Notes: generated by a model not told the origin, from the letters alone. Shown: positions 1 to 8,960, counted from the first letter of the stretch. The stretch is DNA of 64,000 bases from Parascardovia denticolens DSM 10105 = JCM 12538 (GCF_001042675.1 NZ_AP012333.1:186001-250000); one strand, 5' to 3'. Program-made: numbers and translations.

Positions 1-412
1 TGTCCACCCAGGTGGGGGAGGGTTGGGCGTGGTCTTCCTGCTGCTCGCGCCAGCGGGCGGCGGCCTGTTGTTTGATGTGGTGCATGAGGGCTTGTTTCGT
101 CCATTTGTCTTGCCCGTCTGGCGGGCGGAATCTTCGTCTGGGGTCCGCCTGCTGTAGGGCTGCCAGGCGGAGGGCGTTGGCCTCCATCCGGCTGGCCTGC
201 TCGAGGGCGTCGCTCATGGCTTGCTGCTGGGTTTGCTCGTCCACGTCCAGGCTGTCGGGCGGTTCTTCCGTCGGTTGGGCTTGGTTGGGGGTGAGCGTGC
301 GCCGGGGCGGGCGCGGCCAGGCGTCGCCCGCCTGCTCGTCGTCCTCGTCCTTGCTGGTGGAGCGTGTTGGCCAGGCGGGGTTGGCGTGGCTGGGGGTGAT
401 GAGGATGCTCAT
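1..412 (-). CDS. Hypothetical element protein (partial, C-terminus outside window)
   Basis: An open minus-strand frame begins at ATG 412-410 and runs off the left edge with no stop, giving 137 visible residues. The start overlaps the stop of the upstream SSB-like gene as ATGA, so the two are probably translationally coupled. The protein is hydrophilic, rich in Gln, Glu and Asp, with a Pro/Arg-rich N-terminal third and a likely helical middle (about residues 60-90). I see no recognisable domain. Its position suggests a role in element transfer or replication. It could be a helper of the relaxase module; function is unknown. Confidence 0.6.
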   Translation of the reverse strand, partial: MSILITPSHANPAWPTRSTSKDEDDEQAGDAWPRPPRRTLTPNQAQPTEEPPDSLDVDEQTQQQAMSDALEQASRMEANALRLAALQQADPRRRFRPPDGQDKWTKQALMHHIKQQAAARWREQQEDHAQPSPTWVD

Positions 413-756
413 TGATGGCCGTCCTGTCTGCTGGTGTGGGTGGCCATGTTGAGGATGCGGATCTTCATGTTCTCCTCCCGTCCGTCCAGGCTGGTGGTGG
501 CGGGCGTGGTGATGACGCCTTTGATGATCACGTCCTGACCGGGTCTCCAGGATTGGCTGGCGACCCAGGCGGCGGTCTTCCGGGTGGCTTTCGCCTCCAC
601 GTAGATGACCTGGTCCGCCTGGTCTTGCCGGCTGGTGTGGCAGGCGATGGTCAGGTAGTAGACGGCGCCGCCCGCCGTGGGCGTGTATTGGCGTGGCGGG
701 CCGGTGAGGTTGCCGTCCAGCCAGACGGCGTCCCCCGCGTGCGGTGGGTTGTCCAT
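409..756 (-). CDS. Single-stranded DNA-binding (SSB-like) OB-fold protein
   Basis: A 115-residue protein with the layout of a short SSB. An early GNLT-type strand (about 15-18) is followed by a YLTIACH strand, a VEAKATRKTAAWVAS segment where SSBs have the F.V..W...AE motif, and GQDVIIKG matching the G..V.V.G strand. Family SSBs bind single-stranded DNA during replication or transfer. There is no acidic C-terminal tail, so it may not recruit host repair proteins. A GGAAAGGAG site precedes the ATG. It is coupled to the partial gene downstream and lies near a relaxase, which suggests it coats the transferred strand (inference). Confidence 0.6.
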   Translation of the reverse strand: MDNPPHAGDAVWLDGNLTGPPRQYTPTAGGAVYYLTIACHTSRQDQADQVIYVEAKATRKTAAWVASQSWRPGQDVIIKGVITTPATTSLDGREENMKIRILNMATHTSRQDGHQ

Positions 757-831
757 GCTTCTCCTTTCCGGGGCCTGTGTCCGCTTACGTCTTCTATCTT
801 CGCCCCGCGGCGGGCGGGGAGGGGGACATAA

Positions 832-882
832 AAAGGGCTCCGGAAGACGGCCTGGCCGATTGGTCGTCTTCCGGAGCCTTTC
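832..882 (-). terminator. Rho-independent terminator (minus direction)
   Basis: Inverted arms at 832-849 and 865-882 (core CTCCGGAAGACG / CGTCTTCCGGAG) form a near-perfect stem with a 15-nt loop. On the minus strand the stem is followed by a run of five T. It sits just after the end of the 892-2160 reading frame. The plus direction has a shorter T stretch, so weak bidirectional use is possible. Confidence 0.7.
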
Positions 883-891
883 TCCTGGTGT

Positions 892-2160
892 TTACCTGCT
901 GCGGGGCGGTCGAGGCCGACCGGCCGGGTCAGGCTTGTCCTGGGCCGGTTCCCGCTCCTGCCTGTGTGTGAGGCTGGGGTGCAGACGTCGGCGGATTTGG
1001 GGGTCGGCCGCCTGGTAGATGCGGTCGGCCAGGTGGGTGATGATCCTCTCGGAGAGGGCTTGGCGGGCCAGTCCTGTGCGGCTGTCCAGCAGGGTGGCCA
1101 GGGTGGGGTCCTGTGTGAGCAGGCCGCTGGCGGCTTGGTCGGCTTGGCTGCGCGCGTCCAGCAGGTTGTCGGCCTGGCGGGCGATGGGGGTTGCGTAGGC
1201 GGTGATGGCCTGGCCGCTGACGGTGTCCGCCGCCTGGATGGCGGTCTCGTCCAGGCTGGTGCGGGCGGCGGCCTCCTGCTGGTAGTCGGGGTCGTCCCGC
1301 TGCTCGTCGAGGCGGGTGGCGTTGTCTTCCAGCTGGCTGGCCGCGTGGCTGATGGCCGCTTGGGATTAGGTGAGTTCCTGCTGGCTGAGGGGCTGGCTGC
1401 TGATGTGGAGCATGCGGTCGGCCACTTGGCGCCAGGCGGCGTCGGCTCCGATGGCGTTGGTGGTGGCCAGGTCGGTGATGCCGTGGTAGCCGTCGCCGAT
1501 GTCCAGGCGGTCCTTGTATTCGCCGTCCACGCCGTCGATGTGGTAGTGGATGGTCAGGCGGATCTTCTCGTAGCCGATGCTGCTGGCGGGGTGGCGGAAG
1601 CGGGTGGTCTGTTTGGCGTCTTCGATGCCGGAGAGGATGTAGTCCGCCTGGTTGAGGTCGAGGGTCGTGTTGTCGGCGATCAGGCCGAGCTCGGCGGTGT
1701 CGATGGTGACCTGGATGCTGTCGGGGTCGCCGAAGCTGGGCGTGTTCTTCAGCCGGCTGCGCTTGTCCTGCTGCTCCTGGCTGATGGTCTGCGCGTACGC
1801 TTGGCGGGCTCGTTTGACGGCTGCGGCCAATGCCCAGGGATCCATGACGAGGATGTGGCGGCGGGTGGAGCCGCGGCCTTTGAACAGTTCCAGCTGCCGG
1901 TCTTCGCGGATGCTGACGGTGACCGGCTGCCGGTTGGCTTTCTGGGTGAGCATGCGGTCGCTCATGAACACGTCCAGGTTGTAGTAGGCGACGTCCACTC
2001 CGTTCAGGTAGGTGCCTTTGGGCATGGTGACCAGGGCTTTGTCCCACTGGTCGCCGTTGCGGTCGGTGATCTGGTAGGTGTGGACGAATCCGGATGGGAA
2101 ACTCATATGAGCCCAGCGGGGTTCCTTGTCTGGCTGGGGGTGTGGTGTGGTGCCGCTCAT
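892..2160 (-). pseudogene. Element protein interrupted by an in-frame TAA
   Basis: The frame starts at ATG 2160-2158 after an AAAGGAGAAG site and runs 264 codons to TAA at 1368-1366. The same frame then continues as well-formed coding sequence (SQAAISHAASQLEDN...) for 157 codons to TAA 894-892, directly before a terminator. The intact protein would be about 422 residues. The N-terminal half has a mixed alpha/beta look (HTYQITDRNGDQW, HILVMDPWALAAAV). The C-terminal part is helical and Gln/Ala-rich. No family recognised. A single C-to-T change (CAA to TAA) would explain the stop. Either a 264-residue truncated product is made or the gene is dead. Confidence 0.65.
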
Positions 2161-2188
2161 GGTCTTCTCCTTTCGGCTTGTGGGGCGG

Positions 2189-3151
2189 TTACTGTTTGCG
2201 GCTGATGCCGGTTTTCAAATTCTGCTTGTGGGTGGGTGCGGCCGCGGCTGATCCATGGGCGCGTGTGCGTGCGGCTGCGCCTTTCTTGATGGAGTCCATG
2301 ACCTCCTTTTTCGTCAGTTTGGCTCCTTTCCTGGCCTGTTTGGTCTGGTGGATGTTCTTCTCGCCGTATAGGTCGAGGTGGTCCACGGTGGCCGGATGGT
2401 CGTTGAGCCACTGGTTGGCTTGGGCGATGGTGGGGTTGGTCTCCAGGAAGGCGTCGGCTTCCTGCCGGCTGATCAGGCCCTGCTCTACTTGGTCGTGGAT
2501 GAGGTTCTTCTGCCGGCTGGTGGCGGGCGTGGTCTGCCAGTGGTCCGGCCGCTCATCCCGCCCCGTCCGGGCCTGCTCCTGCGTGGGTTGGGCGTGGTCT
2601 TCCTGCTGCTGGCCGGCCGGCTGTTGGGTCTGCTTGGGGGTGGTCTCCTGGCGGATGTGGGCGAGGTTTCCGGCGACGGTCTGCATGGCTGGGTCGGAGA
2701 GGGCTTGGGCGGTTTGTTCGGCGTCCATGACCGCGTCCTGGATGTCCTGGATGCTCATGTCCGGGTTGAGCCGGTGGATGGCGTCCTGGACGAAGGGCGC
2801 GGAGATGGTGGGGTAGCTGATGATGCCCGTGCCGTCCTGCTTGTCGAGGGCGAGGTTGAAGTTGATGCCGGAGCGTTGCAGCTGACGGGCCAGCTGTTTG
2901 GATTGCTTCTCGTCCAGGTCGAACCGTTTGATCTGGCCGCCGGTGATCTGGTTGAGCCGTTTCAGGCTCATTCGCCCGGTGTTCAGTTTCTTCTGGGTGT
3001 GGGCGTCGAGTTTGCCCAGTCCGGCCGCGCCCGCGCCGAGGATGGTCTTGAGGATCCATTGGATGGTGCGGGCGGTGACCCGGATCCCGACGAGGGCCGC
3101 CTTGCGCGATCCTTCTTGGATGAGCTGGGTGGCTTGTTCTTCCATTGGCAT
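2189..3151 (-). CDS. DUF3801/PcfB-like conjugation accessory protein
   Basis: A 320-residue protein. Residues about 55-140 resemble the DUF3801 (PcfB) domain of conjugative elements: a GRMSLKRLNQ segment, a lone basic/acidic helix, then FNLALDKQDGTGIISYPT and a helical end. PcfB-type proteins accompany relaxase and coupling-protein genes; their biochemical role is poorly known. The C-terminal part has a Gln-rich linker and a helical TSRQKNLIHDQVEQGLIS segment similar to short plasmid helical repeats. An AAAGGAGC site precedes the ATG. The gene lies between the relaxase and the interrupted 892-2160 gene, in one minus-strand run. The domain call is moderately secure. Confidence 0.5.
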   Translation of the reverse strand: MPMEEQATQLIQEGSRKAALVGIRVTARTIQWILKTILGAGAAGLGKLDAHTQKKLNTGRMSLKRLNQITGGQIKRFDLDEKQSKQLARQLQRSGINFNLALDKQDGTGIISYPTISAPFVQDAIHRLNPDMSIQDIQDAVMDAEQTAQALSDPAMQTVAGNLAHIRQETTPKQTQQPAGQQQEDHAQPTQEQARTGRDERPDHWQTTPATSRQKNLIHDQVEQGLISRQEADAFLETNPTIAQANQWLNDHPATVDHLDLYGEKNIHQTKQARKGAKLTKKEVMDSIKKGAAARTRAHGSAAAAPTHKQNLKTGISRKQ

Positions 3152-3245
3152 GGTGTGCTCCTTTCATGTTGCTTGATGGCCTTGGTGGTCTCTTCCATCA
3201 TCGCCCCCGGCCGGGGGTGGTGGGGGTCATAAACGGCGTGCGCCC

Positions 3246-4748
3246 TTATCGGCGCGGGCCGGTTGTCTTCCGCTCCTGGCTGGTTTCCCGCCGTTGGTCG
3301 CGGGCGGCCTGGCTGAGCGTGCGCAGCTGCTCGTCGAGGGTGGTGATGGCCTGGCTGAGCGTGTCCAGCTGCTTGTCCAGGCCGTCCAGCTGCGCCTGGC
3401 TTTGGTCATCCTGGTCGTCGCGGGCGGCCAGGCGGCCGATCAGGTCCTGGCGGGCGATCATGAGGCCGGTGAGCGCGTCGTCGGCGCGCATGAGCTGCCG
3501 GGTGATCGTGGCGGCCGCCTTGCCGGCGTCGCCGCCGCCGGCCTGGTTGATGAGGGTGATCGCCTTCGCCTGGCGGGCGATCTGGTCGGTGATCTGCTGC
3601 TGGTGGCGCATCCAGGCGGCCTGGCGGGGCGAGTCCGCCACGATGGGCTTCTCCTCCCGTCCGGGGCGTTCCGCCAGATGGGTGAGGTCCCGCCAGGTTT
3701 CCGCGGGAGCGCCGAAGACGCCAAACAGGTCCATCATGGAGAGCTTGCCCGCGCCTTGGCCGGCCCGGTCGGATACGGGGATCTGGCCGTCCTGGCCGAA
3801 GTAGACGCGGACGGTTTTGCCGGCCCTGGTGGTCATGCTCTTGGGTATGGTGATCCTTTTGTCGCCGTGGGTGTGGGGGATGATGATGCGCATGGTCTCG
3901 GGGTCCTCATAGTCGATGAGCCGCTGGTTGACGCTGATGTGTTTGAGGGCCTGGTGGTTGAGTTTGACCATGACGCTCCTCTCGTCGTAGGCGACGCCGA
4001 GCCTGCCGTCGCGGTATTTGCGGCCGGTGGTCAGGTCCGTGTAGGTCAGGTGCGTGCCACGGATGGAGCATTCCACCTGGTAGTCTCGCAGCGCCTGTTT
4101 GAACTCGATGAAGGTGTGGGCGTCGGTGCAGGCGCGGTCGATCATGTCGCGCACGCGCTGCTTCTGCCCCTCTCCTTTCAGGCTGGCGTAGTAGTCGGCG
4201 CCGCGCAGCCACCGGGTCGGCGCGGCGTGCTTCTCCTCCTGGTTATGGCGGGGGCTGAGGGCGAGTCCGTATTCCTGGCAGAGCTTGTCGCTGATCGGCG
4301 TCCACCTTTTCATGAGCGTCGTTTTGTCGAGCCGCATCTTGTAGTGGGTGCGGCTGTTCGTATTACACAGGATGATGTGGTTGTGCAGGTGGGCGCGGTC
4401 CACGTGCGTGGCGATCACGTACTTGTAGTCGCCCTCCTGGGAGAGTTGGTGGGCGAATTGGATGCCGATGCTGTGCGCCATGCCGGGGGTGAGGGGGTCG
4501 TCGGGGTCGAAGGATTGGATGACGTGCCTGGCCAGGGTGGTGTTGCTTCTGATGCCGGCGATGGACCGCTTGTTGTCCCAGTTCATGGCGTCGGCCATGG
4601 TTTTCGGCTCCTTCAGCTGGTCGGCGAAGGGCATCAGCCAGCTGGCGGATACCAGCCACCCGTCTTGCGTTTTCCCTGGCTTGGTGATGTATTTGATGGC
4701 CTTGTCCAGGCTTTTCTTGATCTGGCCGACTTTGACGATCGCCATCAT
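3246..4748 (-). CDS. Relaxase / mobilization nuclease (MOBP-type, PF03432-like)
   Basis: A 500-residue relaxase that nicks oriT and leads the strand during mobilization. Motif I is visible as KAIKYITKPGK with candidate catalytic Tyr20. Motif III is HVDRAHLHNH, supplying His115, His120 and His122 for metal binding. The N-terminal 300 residues form the nuclease domain. The C-terminal 150 are predicted coiled coil (ITRQLMRADDALTG onward). The ATG at 4748 overlaps the stop of the MobC-like gene as ATGA; an ATG three bases later is also possible. No type IV secretion genes are visible here, so the element is probably mobilizable rather than self-transmissible, although its left part is outside the window. 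Confidence 0.85.
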   Translation of the reverse strand: MMAIVKVGQIKKSLDKAIKYITKPGKTQDGWLVSASWLMPFADQLKEPKTMADAMNWDNKRSIAGIRSNTTLARHVIQSFDPDDPLTPGMAHSIGIQFAHQLSQEGDYKYVIATHVDRAHLHNHIILCNTNSRTHYKMRLDKTTLMKRWTPISDKLCQEYGLALSPRHNQEEKHAAPTRWLRGADYYASLKGEGQKQRVRDMIDRACTDAHTFIEFKQALRDYQVECSIRGTHLTYTDLTTGRKYRDGRLGVAYDERSVMVKLNHQALKHISVNQRLIDYEDPETMRIIIPHTHGDKRITIPKSMTTRAGKTVRVYFGQDGQIPVSDRAGQGAGKLSMMDLFGVFGAPAETWRDLTHLAERPGREEKPIVADSPRQAAWMRHQQQITDQIARQAKAITLINQAGGGDAGKAAATITRQLMRADDALTGLMIARQDLIGRLAARDDQDDQSQAQLDGLDKQLDTLSQAITTLDEQLRTLSQAARDQRRETSQERKTTGPRR

Positions 4749-5140
4749 CGCCTCCCCTGGTAGGCGCCGGTCAGTTGGGCGGCGATCAGGTCCTGGCTGT
4801 CCTGGTGGAGCTGGGATAGGGCCTGGTTCAGGCGGGTGAGGCTGGCGTTGATGTCGGCGAGGAGGGCCGCGTCCGCCTGGTGGAGCGTGTTGGCCAGGCG
4901 GGCGATCTGGTTGACGTTGGCGGCCACCCCGGTGATCTGCCTGTCCACCAGGCTGGTGTCCACGGTTTGCGTCACGGACAGGTTGAAGGGCTCGCTCAAT
5001 ACGCGCCTCGCCCATCGGCTGAAGGTCACGTCCTGGCCGGCGGTCTCGCACTCGTAGCGCATGCGGATGAGTTCCCACTCCTTCTGGCTGAACAGGATCT
5101 CCCTGCGGATTGTGTAGTCTTTCGCCTTGTGTCTGCCCAT
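4745..5140 (-). CDS. MobC-like relaxosome accessory protein
   Basis: A 131-residue basic protein. It has an N-terminal beta strand and helices like a ribbon-helix-helix (YTIRREILFSQKEWELIRMR), then the ANVNQIARLAN motif typical of MobC-family mobilization proteins, and a C-terminal helical region. MobC proteins bind oriT and help the relaxase open the DNA. The chosen ATG at 5140-5138 follows a GGGAGG site; a longer frame extends upstream but crosses the hairpin cluster. It is directly coupled to the relaxase gene. Confidence 0.75.
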   Translation of the reverse strand: MGRHKAKDYTIRREILFSQKEWELIRMRYECETAGQDVTFSRWARRVLSEPFNLSVTQTVDTSLVDRQITGVAANVNQIARLANTLHQADAALLADINASLTRLNQALSQLHQDSQDLIAAQLTGAYQGRR

Positions 5141-5545
5141 GATGGCCTCCCGTCTTCTTAAGGGATCAGTGGCTCCATCATCGGCCGGGATGGCCGCCGG
5201 TGGGGGCCATAAAACCCGCCCCTCAGGCTGGGGTTTTTCTTCCTTCCCTGTCTTCCTTCCCGGCCTCCTAGAGGCCGGGTTGTGCGAGGGGTCCGGGTGT
5301 CCCGACAAGGACCGCCGAAGGCGGTTTCGCCTATTCTCCGGAGAATAGGCTATCCTGGCTATTCCGAAACGGGGCCTGCGGCCCGTTTCGGACGAACGGC
5401 CGGAAACCGTTCGATTAGTTGGGGAAGAAGAGGACAAACAATGACGATGGAGCTTGTAATTTAATGAGCTTTTAGGAGACGTGTTGTACTATGAGCTTGG
5501 TATGTGAGGGATGAAATCCTTTTGCTCGTTTAAAGAAGGTTCGCT
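5141..5545. other. Hairpin-rich intergenic region, candidate oriT
   Basis: This gap upstream of the mobC-like gene has four inverted repeats in about 100 bp: ACCGCC/GGCGGT at 5311-5325, a perfect 22-bp palindrome at 5329-5350 (GCCTATTCTCC / GGAGAATAGGC), CCGAAACGGG/CCGTTTCGG at 5364-5391, and CGAACGG/CCGTTCG at 5393-5413. Such clusters next to MobC/relaxase genes are typical of oriT. No nic site can be assigned by eye. The right part (5414-5545) is AT-richer and should carry the promoter of the ParB-like gene. Confidence 0.45.
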
Positions 5546-7009
5546 ATGATGCACGAGGAGACGGTGGCGGTAGAACAACTGGAGGTGTGGAAGGAAAATC
5601 CTCGGATTGAGCCTGCCGCTAGCGAGTCTGAAGCAATGAGAAGGATTTATGAGGCGAGTGATGATAAGCCGGAGAAATCACGCAGACAATTCATGAATCT
5701 TGTCGAGTCGATTGCAGTGAACGGGTATCAGAATCTTGTCGAGCCTATCCTCGTTCTTAAAAGTGGTGATCACTATATAGTGCAGGATGCGAATCGGAGG
5801 ATCACCGCCCTCAAAATGCTAAACTATCCTAATCGGTTTTCCAATATTCTTACCGTGTCTGATAAAACAAGGTTGGAGACTTTCGTCAAAGAGAGTCAAG
5901 GAACGATTGATCGGGATTTGAACGTCGTGGTCTTTGACGACACAAAGGAGGACAAGGAATCGCTCAAAGCGATTTTACAGCGTTTGCATAATGGTCCTCA
6001 GGATGGAGTGGGAACTGTTTCCTGGACCACTGAAGCCAAGCAACGTTTTACGGGAAAAGAAACTTTTTCAGATAAGCTTGAGGGCCCCTTTTGCGATCAG
6101 TTCAATCAGACCTTATCGGATTATTTCGGTGGCAATAGTTCTATTACCACGGTTCATCGGCTTATTAATGCGAAGCCTGCTCGAGACTATCTGGGTATTG
6201 ATGATCCGGAAAACCCGACAACGGAGCAGCTTGATAAAGTTCGTTCATTAGTGGATACAATTAAGGACTACGCTCAGTCTCGTGGAATTCCGGCTTCCCG
6301 AATTAATGTAGCGACCCTTAATAGTGAAATCATCACCCATCTAAGTGAACAGCCTCCTTCTGCGGAGGAGCCGGATATTCCTGAGAATGGGGCAGGAATT
6401 GATGTCTCTAATTTCAAACTCAGCGTTGATTCCCCTCTTAGACGTGTGGAGAATCATATCGGAGCGAAGTGGAACAATTCGGTTTCAAATATGATTGTTG
6501 AGGACAGGTTTGAACAGATCAACGTGCTTCTTATGGCCTACGAGAAATACGGTAAGCTGACTGGAGACCAGACTGATAGGATTCAGAAACTCTCCTTATG
6601 CTGCCCCTCTATACGTGTTCTATTCGAGCTTGGCATAAGAGTCGTAATGGACAACGCTGGGCTTCTTACTAATATTGATATGAAAGGGTGGACGTCGTCC
6701 TCGACGTCTCATGGTGACCATGTGAGGGTCATATTGCAGGCAATTCGACAGGATAAGACGTTTCTCACCTATTTATCCAGCCATGGGGTTTTTGGATTGG
6801 GGTTCAAAAAACTGCAAACTATCCTCCGGCCGGAAGCGGTTGTCGCATCGGTGGATAAGTCTGAGGATACTGCGCACACTTCCAACATGAACATGTCTCG
6901 TGATGATCTCATGCCGATGTTTAATGATGCTGTGCTTTTTGCTTATCTGTGCGAGCAATATATCGTTTACAAGGAGAAAACGAGCTCGACAACAGCTGGC
7001 CAAATCTAA
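5546..7009 (+). CDS. ParB/Srx-fold N-terminal protein paired with a DNA methylase
   Basis: A 487-residue protein. Residues about 55-92 carry a ParB/sulfiredoxin-type segment (VEPILVLKSGDHYIVQDANRR), where the DANRR stretch matches the G/D-x-x-RR nucleotide-binding box. The rest is helical with no visible HTH, so this is unlikely to be a chromosome-partition ParB. Family ParB/Srx domains act as CTPases, nucleases or DNA-recognition modules. The gene is AT-richer than its flanks and lies 23 nt before a D12-class methylase, suggesting a two-gene modification or defence cassette (inference). An AAGAAGG site precedes the ATG. Confidence 0.6.
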   Translation: MMHEETVAVEQLEVWKENPRIEPAASESEAMRRIYEASDDKPEKSRRQFMNLVESIAVNGYQNLVEPILVLKSGDHYIVQDANRRITALKMLNYPNRFSNILTVSDKTRLETFVKESQGTIDRDLNVVVFDDTKEDKESLKAILQRLHNGPQDGVGTVSWTTEAKQRFTGKETFSDKLEGPFCDQFNQTLSDYFGGNSSITTVHRLINAKPARDYLGIDDPENPTTEQLDKVRSLVDTIKDYAQSRGIPASRINVATLNSEIITHLSEQPPSAEEPDIPENGAGIDVSNFKLSVDSPLRRVENHIGAKWNNSVSNMIVEDRFEQINVLLMAYEKYGKLTGDQTDRIQKLSLCCPSIRVLFELGIRVVMDNAGLLTNIDMKGWTSSSTSHGDHVRVILQAIRQDKTFLTYLSSHGVFGLGFKKLQTILRPEAVVASVDKSEDTAHTSNMNMSRDDLMPMFNDAVLFAYLCEQYIVYKEKTSSTTAGQI

Positions 7010-7032
7010 TAAATGCCCCTACGATAGATGAT

Positions 7033-7974
7033 ATGAAAGCGCAAACTCTTACGAATGGGTCTCGGACTCCTTTGCGGTATCCAGGGGGGAAGGGGAAGGT
7101 GACCCGTTTTGTCGGGCATCTTCTTGAAATCAATCATGTGGATGGTACGTACATTGAACCGTTCGCGGGGGGTGCTGGCGTCGCCATTAATCTTTTGCTC
7201 GCAGGCTATGTGCGAAGAATTATCATTAATGATCTTGATCCTGGGGTATCCGCTTTCTGGCGTACTTTGACGCAGGAGAAGAACAAACTGGTACGTGAGA
7301 TAAAAGAAGTCCCCTTTGATAGCCATACCAGTCTTGATGAGTTCACGGCTTCTGATCGTGAACAGTACTGGGAGAGGATTCATAATCGCTACCTGTATGA
7401 TCGGAATCGTTCTCAAGCGGATATCGCCTTTGACTTCTTCATGCTGAATCGTATGAACGTCAGCGGGATCCTTAAAGGAGGTCCCATCGGAGGCCACTCG
7501 CAAAATGGGGCCTACAATATCGGGGCGCGATTTAGTAAAGAAGCGCTCATTCGGCGTATAGAACTCATCGCAAATCGTTCAAACGCTATTACGGTCCTTA
7601 ATGACGAAGGCAGTCATTTTTGTGACAAACTTTTTGATGGCCGTATACCCGGAGCTCATTGCGATAACACTTTTATGTTTGTAGATCCACCGTATTACAA
7701 ACAAGGCCAGAACCTTTATAACGCTTACGCGACAGATCGAATGCACAAGCTTATCGCAGAAAAGCTCCAGGATAAAGGCGCGGAATGGAAGTGGATTGTC
7801 ACTTATGATGATGCCCAATATATCCGTAATATCTATGATGATCGACTGAATCGTTTTGAATACGACATCACTTATTCGGCGAATAAAAGAGGAAGATTCA
7901 AAGAATTGCTTTTCGCTTCTCCTTCTACGAATGTGGAATCATATGACAATGTCAATCTTGTAAAGATCTGCTAG
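7033..7974 (+). CDS. D12-class DNA adenine methyltransferase (Dam family)
   Basis: A 313-residue N6-adenine DNA methyltransferase. The family hallmarks are clear: TPLRYPGGK (12-20), PFAGGAG (43-49, SAM binding) and the catalytic VDPPYY (from 217). An in-frame GTG at 6949 would lengthen it, but the ATG at 7033 leaves the usual short lead before TPLRYPGGK and does not overlap the previous gene. Length fits the family. It likely forms an operon with the ParB/Srx gene. Its low GC points to acquisition as a unit. No obvious restriction endonuclease is adjacent. Confidence 0.85.
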   Translation: MKAQTLTNGSRTPLRYPGGKGKVTRFVGHLLEINHVDGTYIEPFAGGAGVAINLLLAGYVRRIIINDLDPGVSAFWRTLTQEKNKLVREIKEVPFDSHTSLDEFTASDREQYWERIHNRYLYDRNRSQADIAFDFFMLNRMNVSGILKGGPIGGHSQNGAYNIGARFSKEALIRRIELIANRSNAITVLNDEGSHFCDKLFDGRIPGAHCDNTFMFVDPPYYKQGQNLYNAYATDRMHKLIAEKLQDKGAEWKWIVTYDDAQYIRNIYDDRLNRFEYDITYSANKRGRFKELLFASPSTNVESYDNVNLVKIC

Positions 7975-8087
7975 ACATAGATCCTTCTTAGCGCGGCTTA
8001 GCCATCATCATAATTATGTCCCTCCCTTTTCCCTTTCAGTGTTTGAATTGAAGATGCAGCTATACACGCATTTGAAAGGATGAAAGA

Positions 8088-8444
8088 ATGTTGGATGGTG
8101 ATTTGCGGGCGGCTCAGCGCAGGCTAGTGAAGGATTCCTTCGCGGGGAAGATGGCCGCTTTGAAGAGGCAGGAGCGCGAGTTCTCCGCGCTTGTCGGTGA
8201 CTTGCTGGCCTTGCGGGATTTGCATGATCGGGTGAGGCGGGAGGCGGCCGCGTATCGGGATGAGTATTTGGCGCGTAGTCGTGCTCGTCTGGTGGAGGAG
8301 CTGGGGGTGAGTGGGGTTGAGGCCCGTTACATTTTCTCCGACATCACCACCGAACCCGTTGCGGCCGACGCTACAGGTGGCCAGGATGGGCAGGAGCGTG
8401 ATGGGGGTGTGGGGGATCCTTCCGGGGTCGGCGTTGGGGAGTAG
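8088..8444 (+). CDS. Hypothetical coiled-coil protein
   Basis: A 118-residue protein after an AAAGGATG site. Residues 1-70 are charged and helical (LKRQEREFSALVGDLLALRDLHDRV), predicted coiled coil. The last 35 residues are Gly/Asp-rich and probably disordered. No family recognised. The 3' third overlaps a short gene on the other strand. It may be a regulator or structural partner of the element. Confidence 0.5.
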   Translation: MLDGDLRAAQRRLVKDSFAGKMAALKRQEREFSALVGDLLALRDLHDRVRREAAAYRDEYLARSRARLVEELGVSGVEARYIFSDITTEPVAADATGGQDGQERDGGVGDPSGVGVGE

Positions 8445-8602
8445 GGTGGAGGGCCACGTGCGGAAGGGAGCATGATGATGGTCATGGCGGATGCGGGGGA
8501 GACGATTCTCGCGGTGATATTGACGTCCACGCCGGACATGCGAGCCAGATCACCCTGGGAGTAACCCTCAGCCAGCCTCGCCTCACGCAAACCGGACATC
8601 AC
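8327..8602 (-). CDS. XRE-type HTH fragment (probably degenerate)
   Basis: The first 30 residues look like helices 1-3 of a Cro/CI HTH (LREARLAEGYSQGDLARMSGVD). The expected recognition helix and the ISRIERG-type end are missing. The rest is Pro/Ser-rich and reads like the antisense of the opposite gene. The ATG overlaps the stop of the upstream 70-residue gene (ATGA). The N-terminal part is probably real and the reading frame shifted or truncated after about residue 28. Confidence 0.4.
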   Translation of the reverse strand: MMSGLREARLAEGYSQGDLARMSGVDVNITARIVSPASAMTIIMLPSARGPPPYSPTPTPEGSPTPPSRSCPSWPPVASAATGSVVMSEKM

Positions 8603-8811
8603 CCCTCCTTTTCGCCCATATAATTGAACTCCACCTCGTAGCCCGCCGCCCGGTAGACGTCGGCGACCGCTAGACTATCCGCGTCGGCGACCTGCCAGTC
8701 GCCCCCATCGGCATGGACCCGATCATAAGCAGCCTGACTCCGATACCAGGCGACCCGCATACGCCCCGCCTGGGAGCCTTTGGTGGCATCCTCCTCCGCC
8801 TCACGGACCAT
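8599..8811 (-). CDS. Small hypothetical protein upstream of an HTH fragment
   Basis: A 70-residue protein (motif RSQAAYDRVHADGG, then VYRAAGYEVEFNYMG). It is acidic, with no recognised domain. It is coupled to the HTH fragment by a stop/start overlap, the arrangement of many toxin-antitoxin or small regulatory pairs. An internal ATG (MRVAWYRS) is a possible alternative start. Function unknown. Confidence 0.45.
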   Translation of the reverse strand: MVREAEEDATKGSQAGRMRVAWYRSQAAYDRVHADGGDWQVADADSLAVADVYRAAGYEVEFNYMGEKEG

Positions 8812-8960
8812 CCCCCGCCGCCGGCCGGCGAAACGGCCAGGAGAGCCGGGTAGGGCGGGCCGCTGTCACTGGGGATGGTCGTCCGGTCGTCGATACGACC
8901 GCCGCGGACCTTGAGCAAGGGTACAATGAGTAGTCATAGGATTTTGTTAGGGAGGTTGTG

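Noticed and set aside
929-2047. A 372-codon Pro/Arg/His-rich minus frame
   Set aside because: It is a shifted-frame shadow of the interrupted 892-2160 gene, whose own frame has normal composition.
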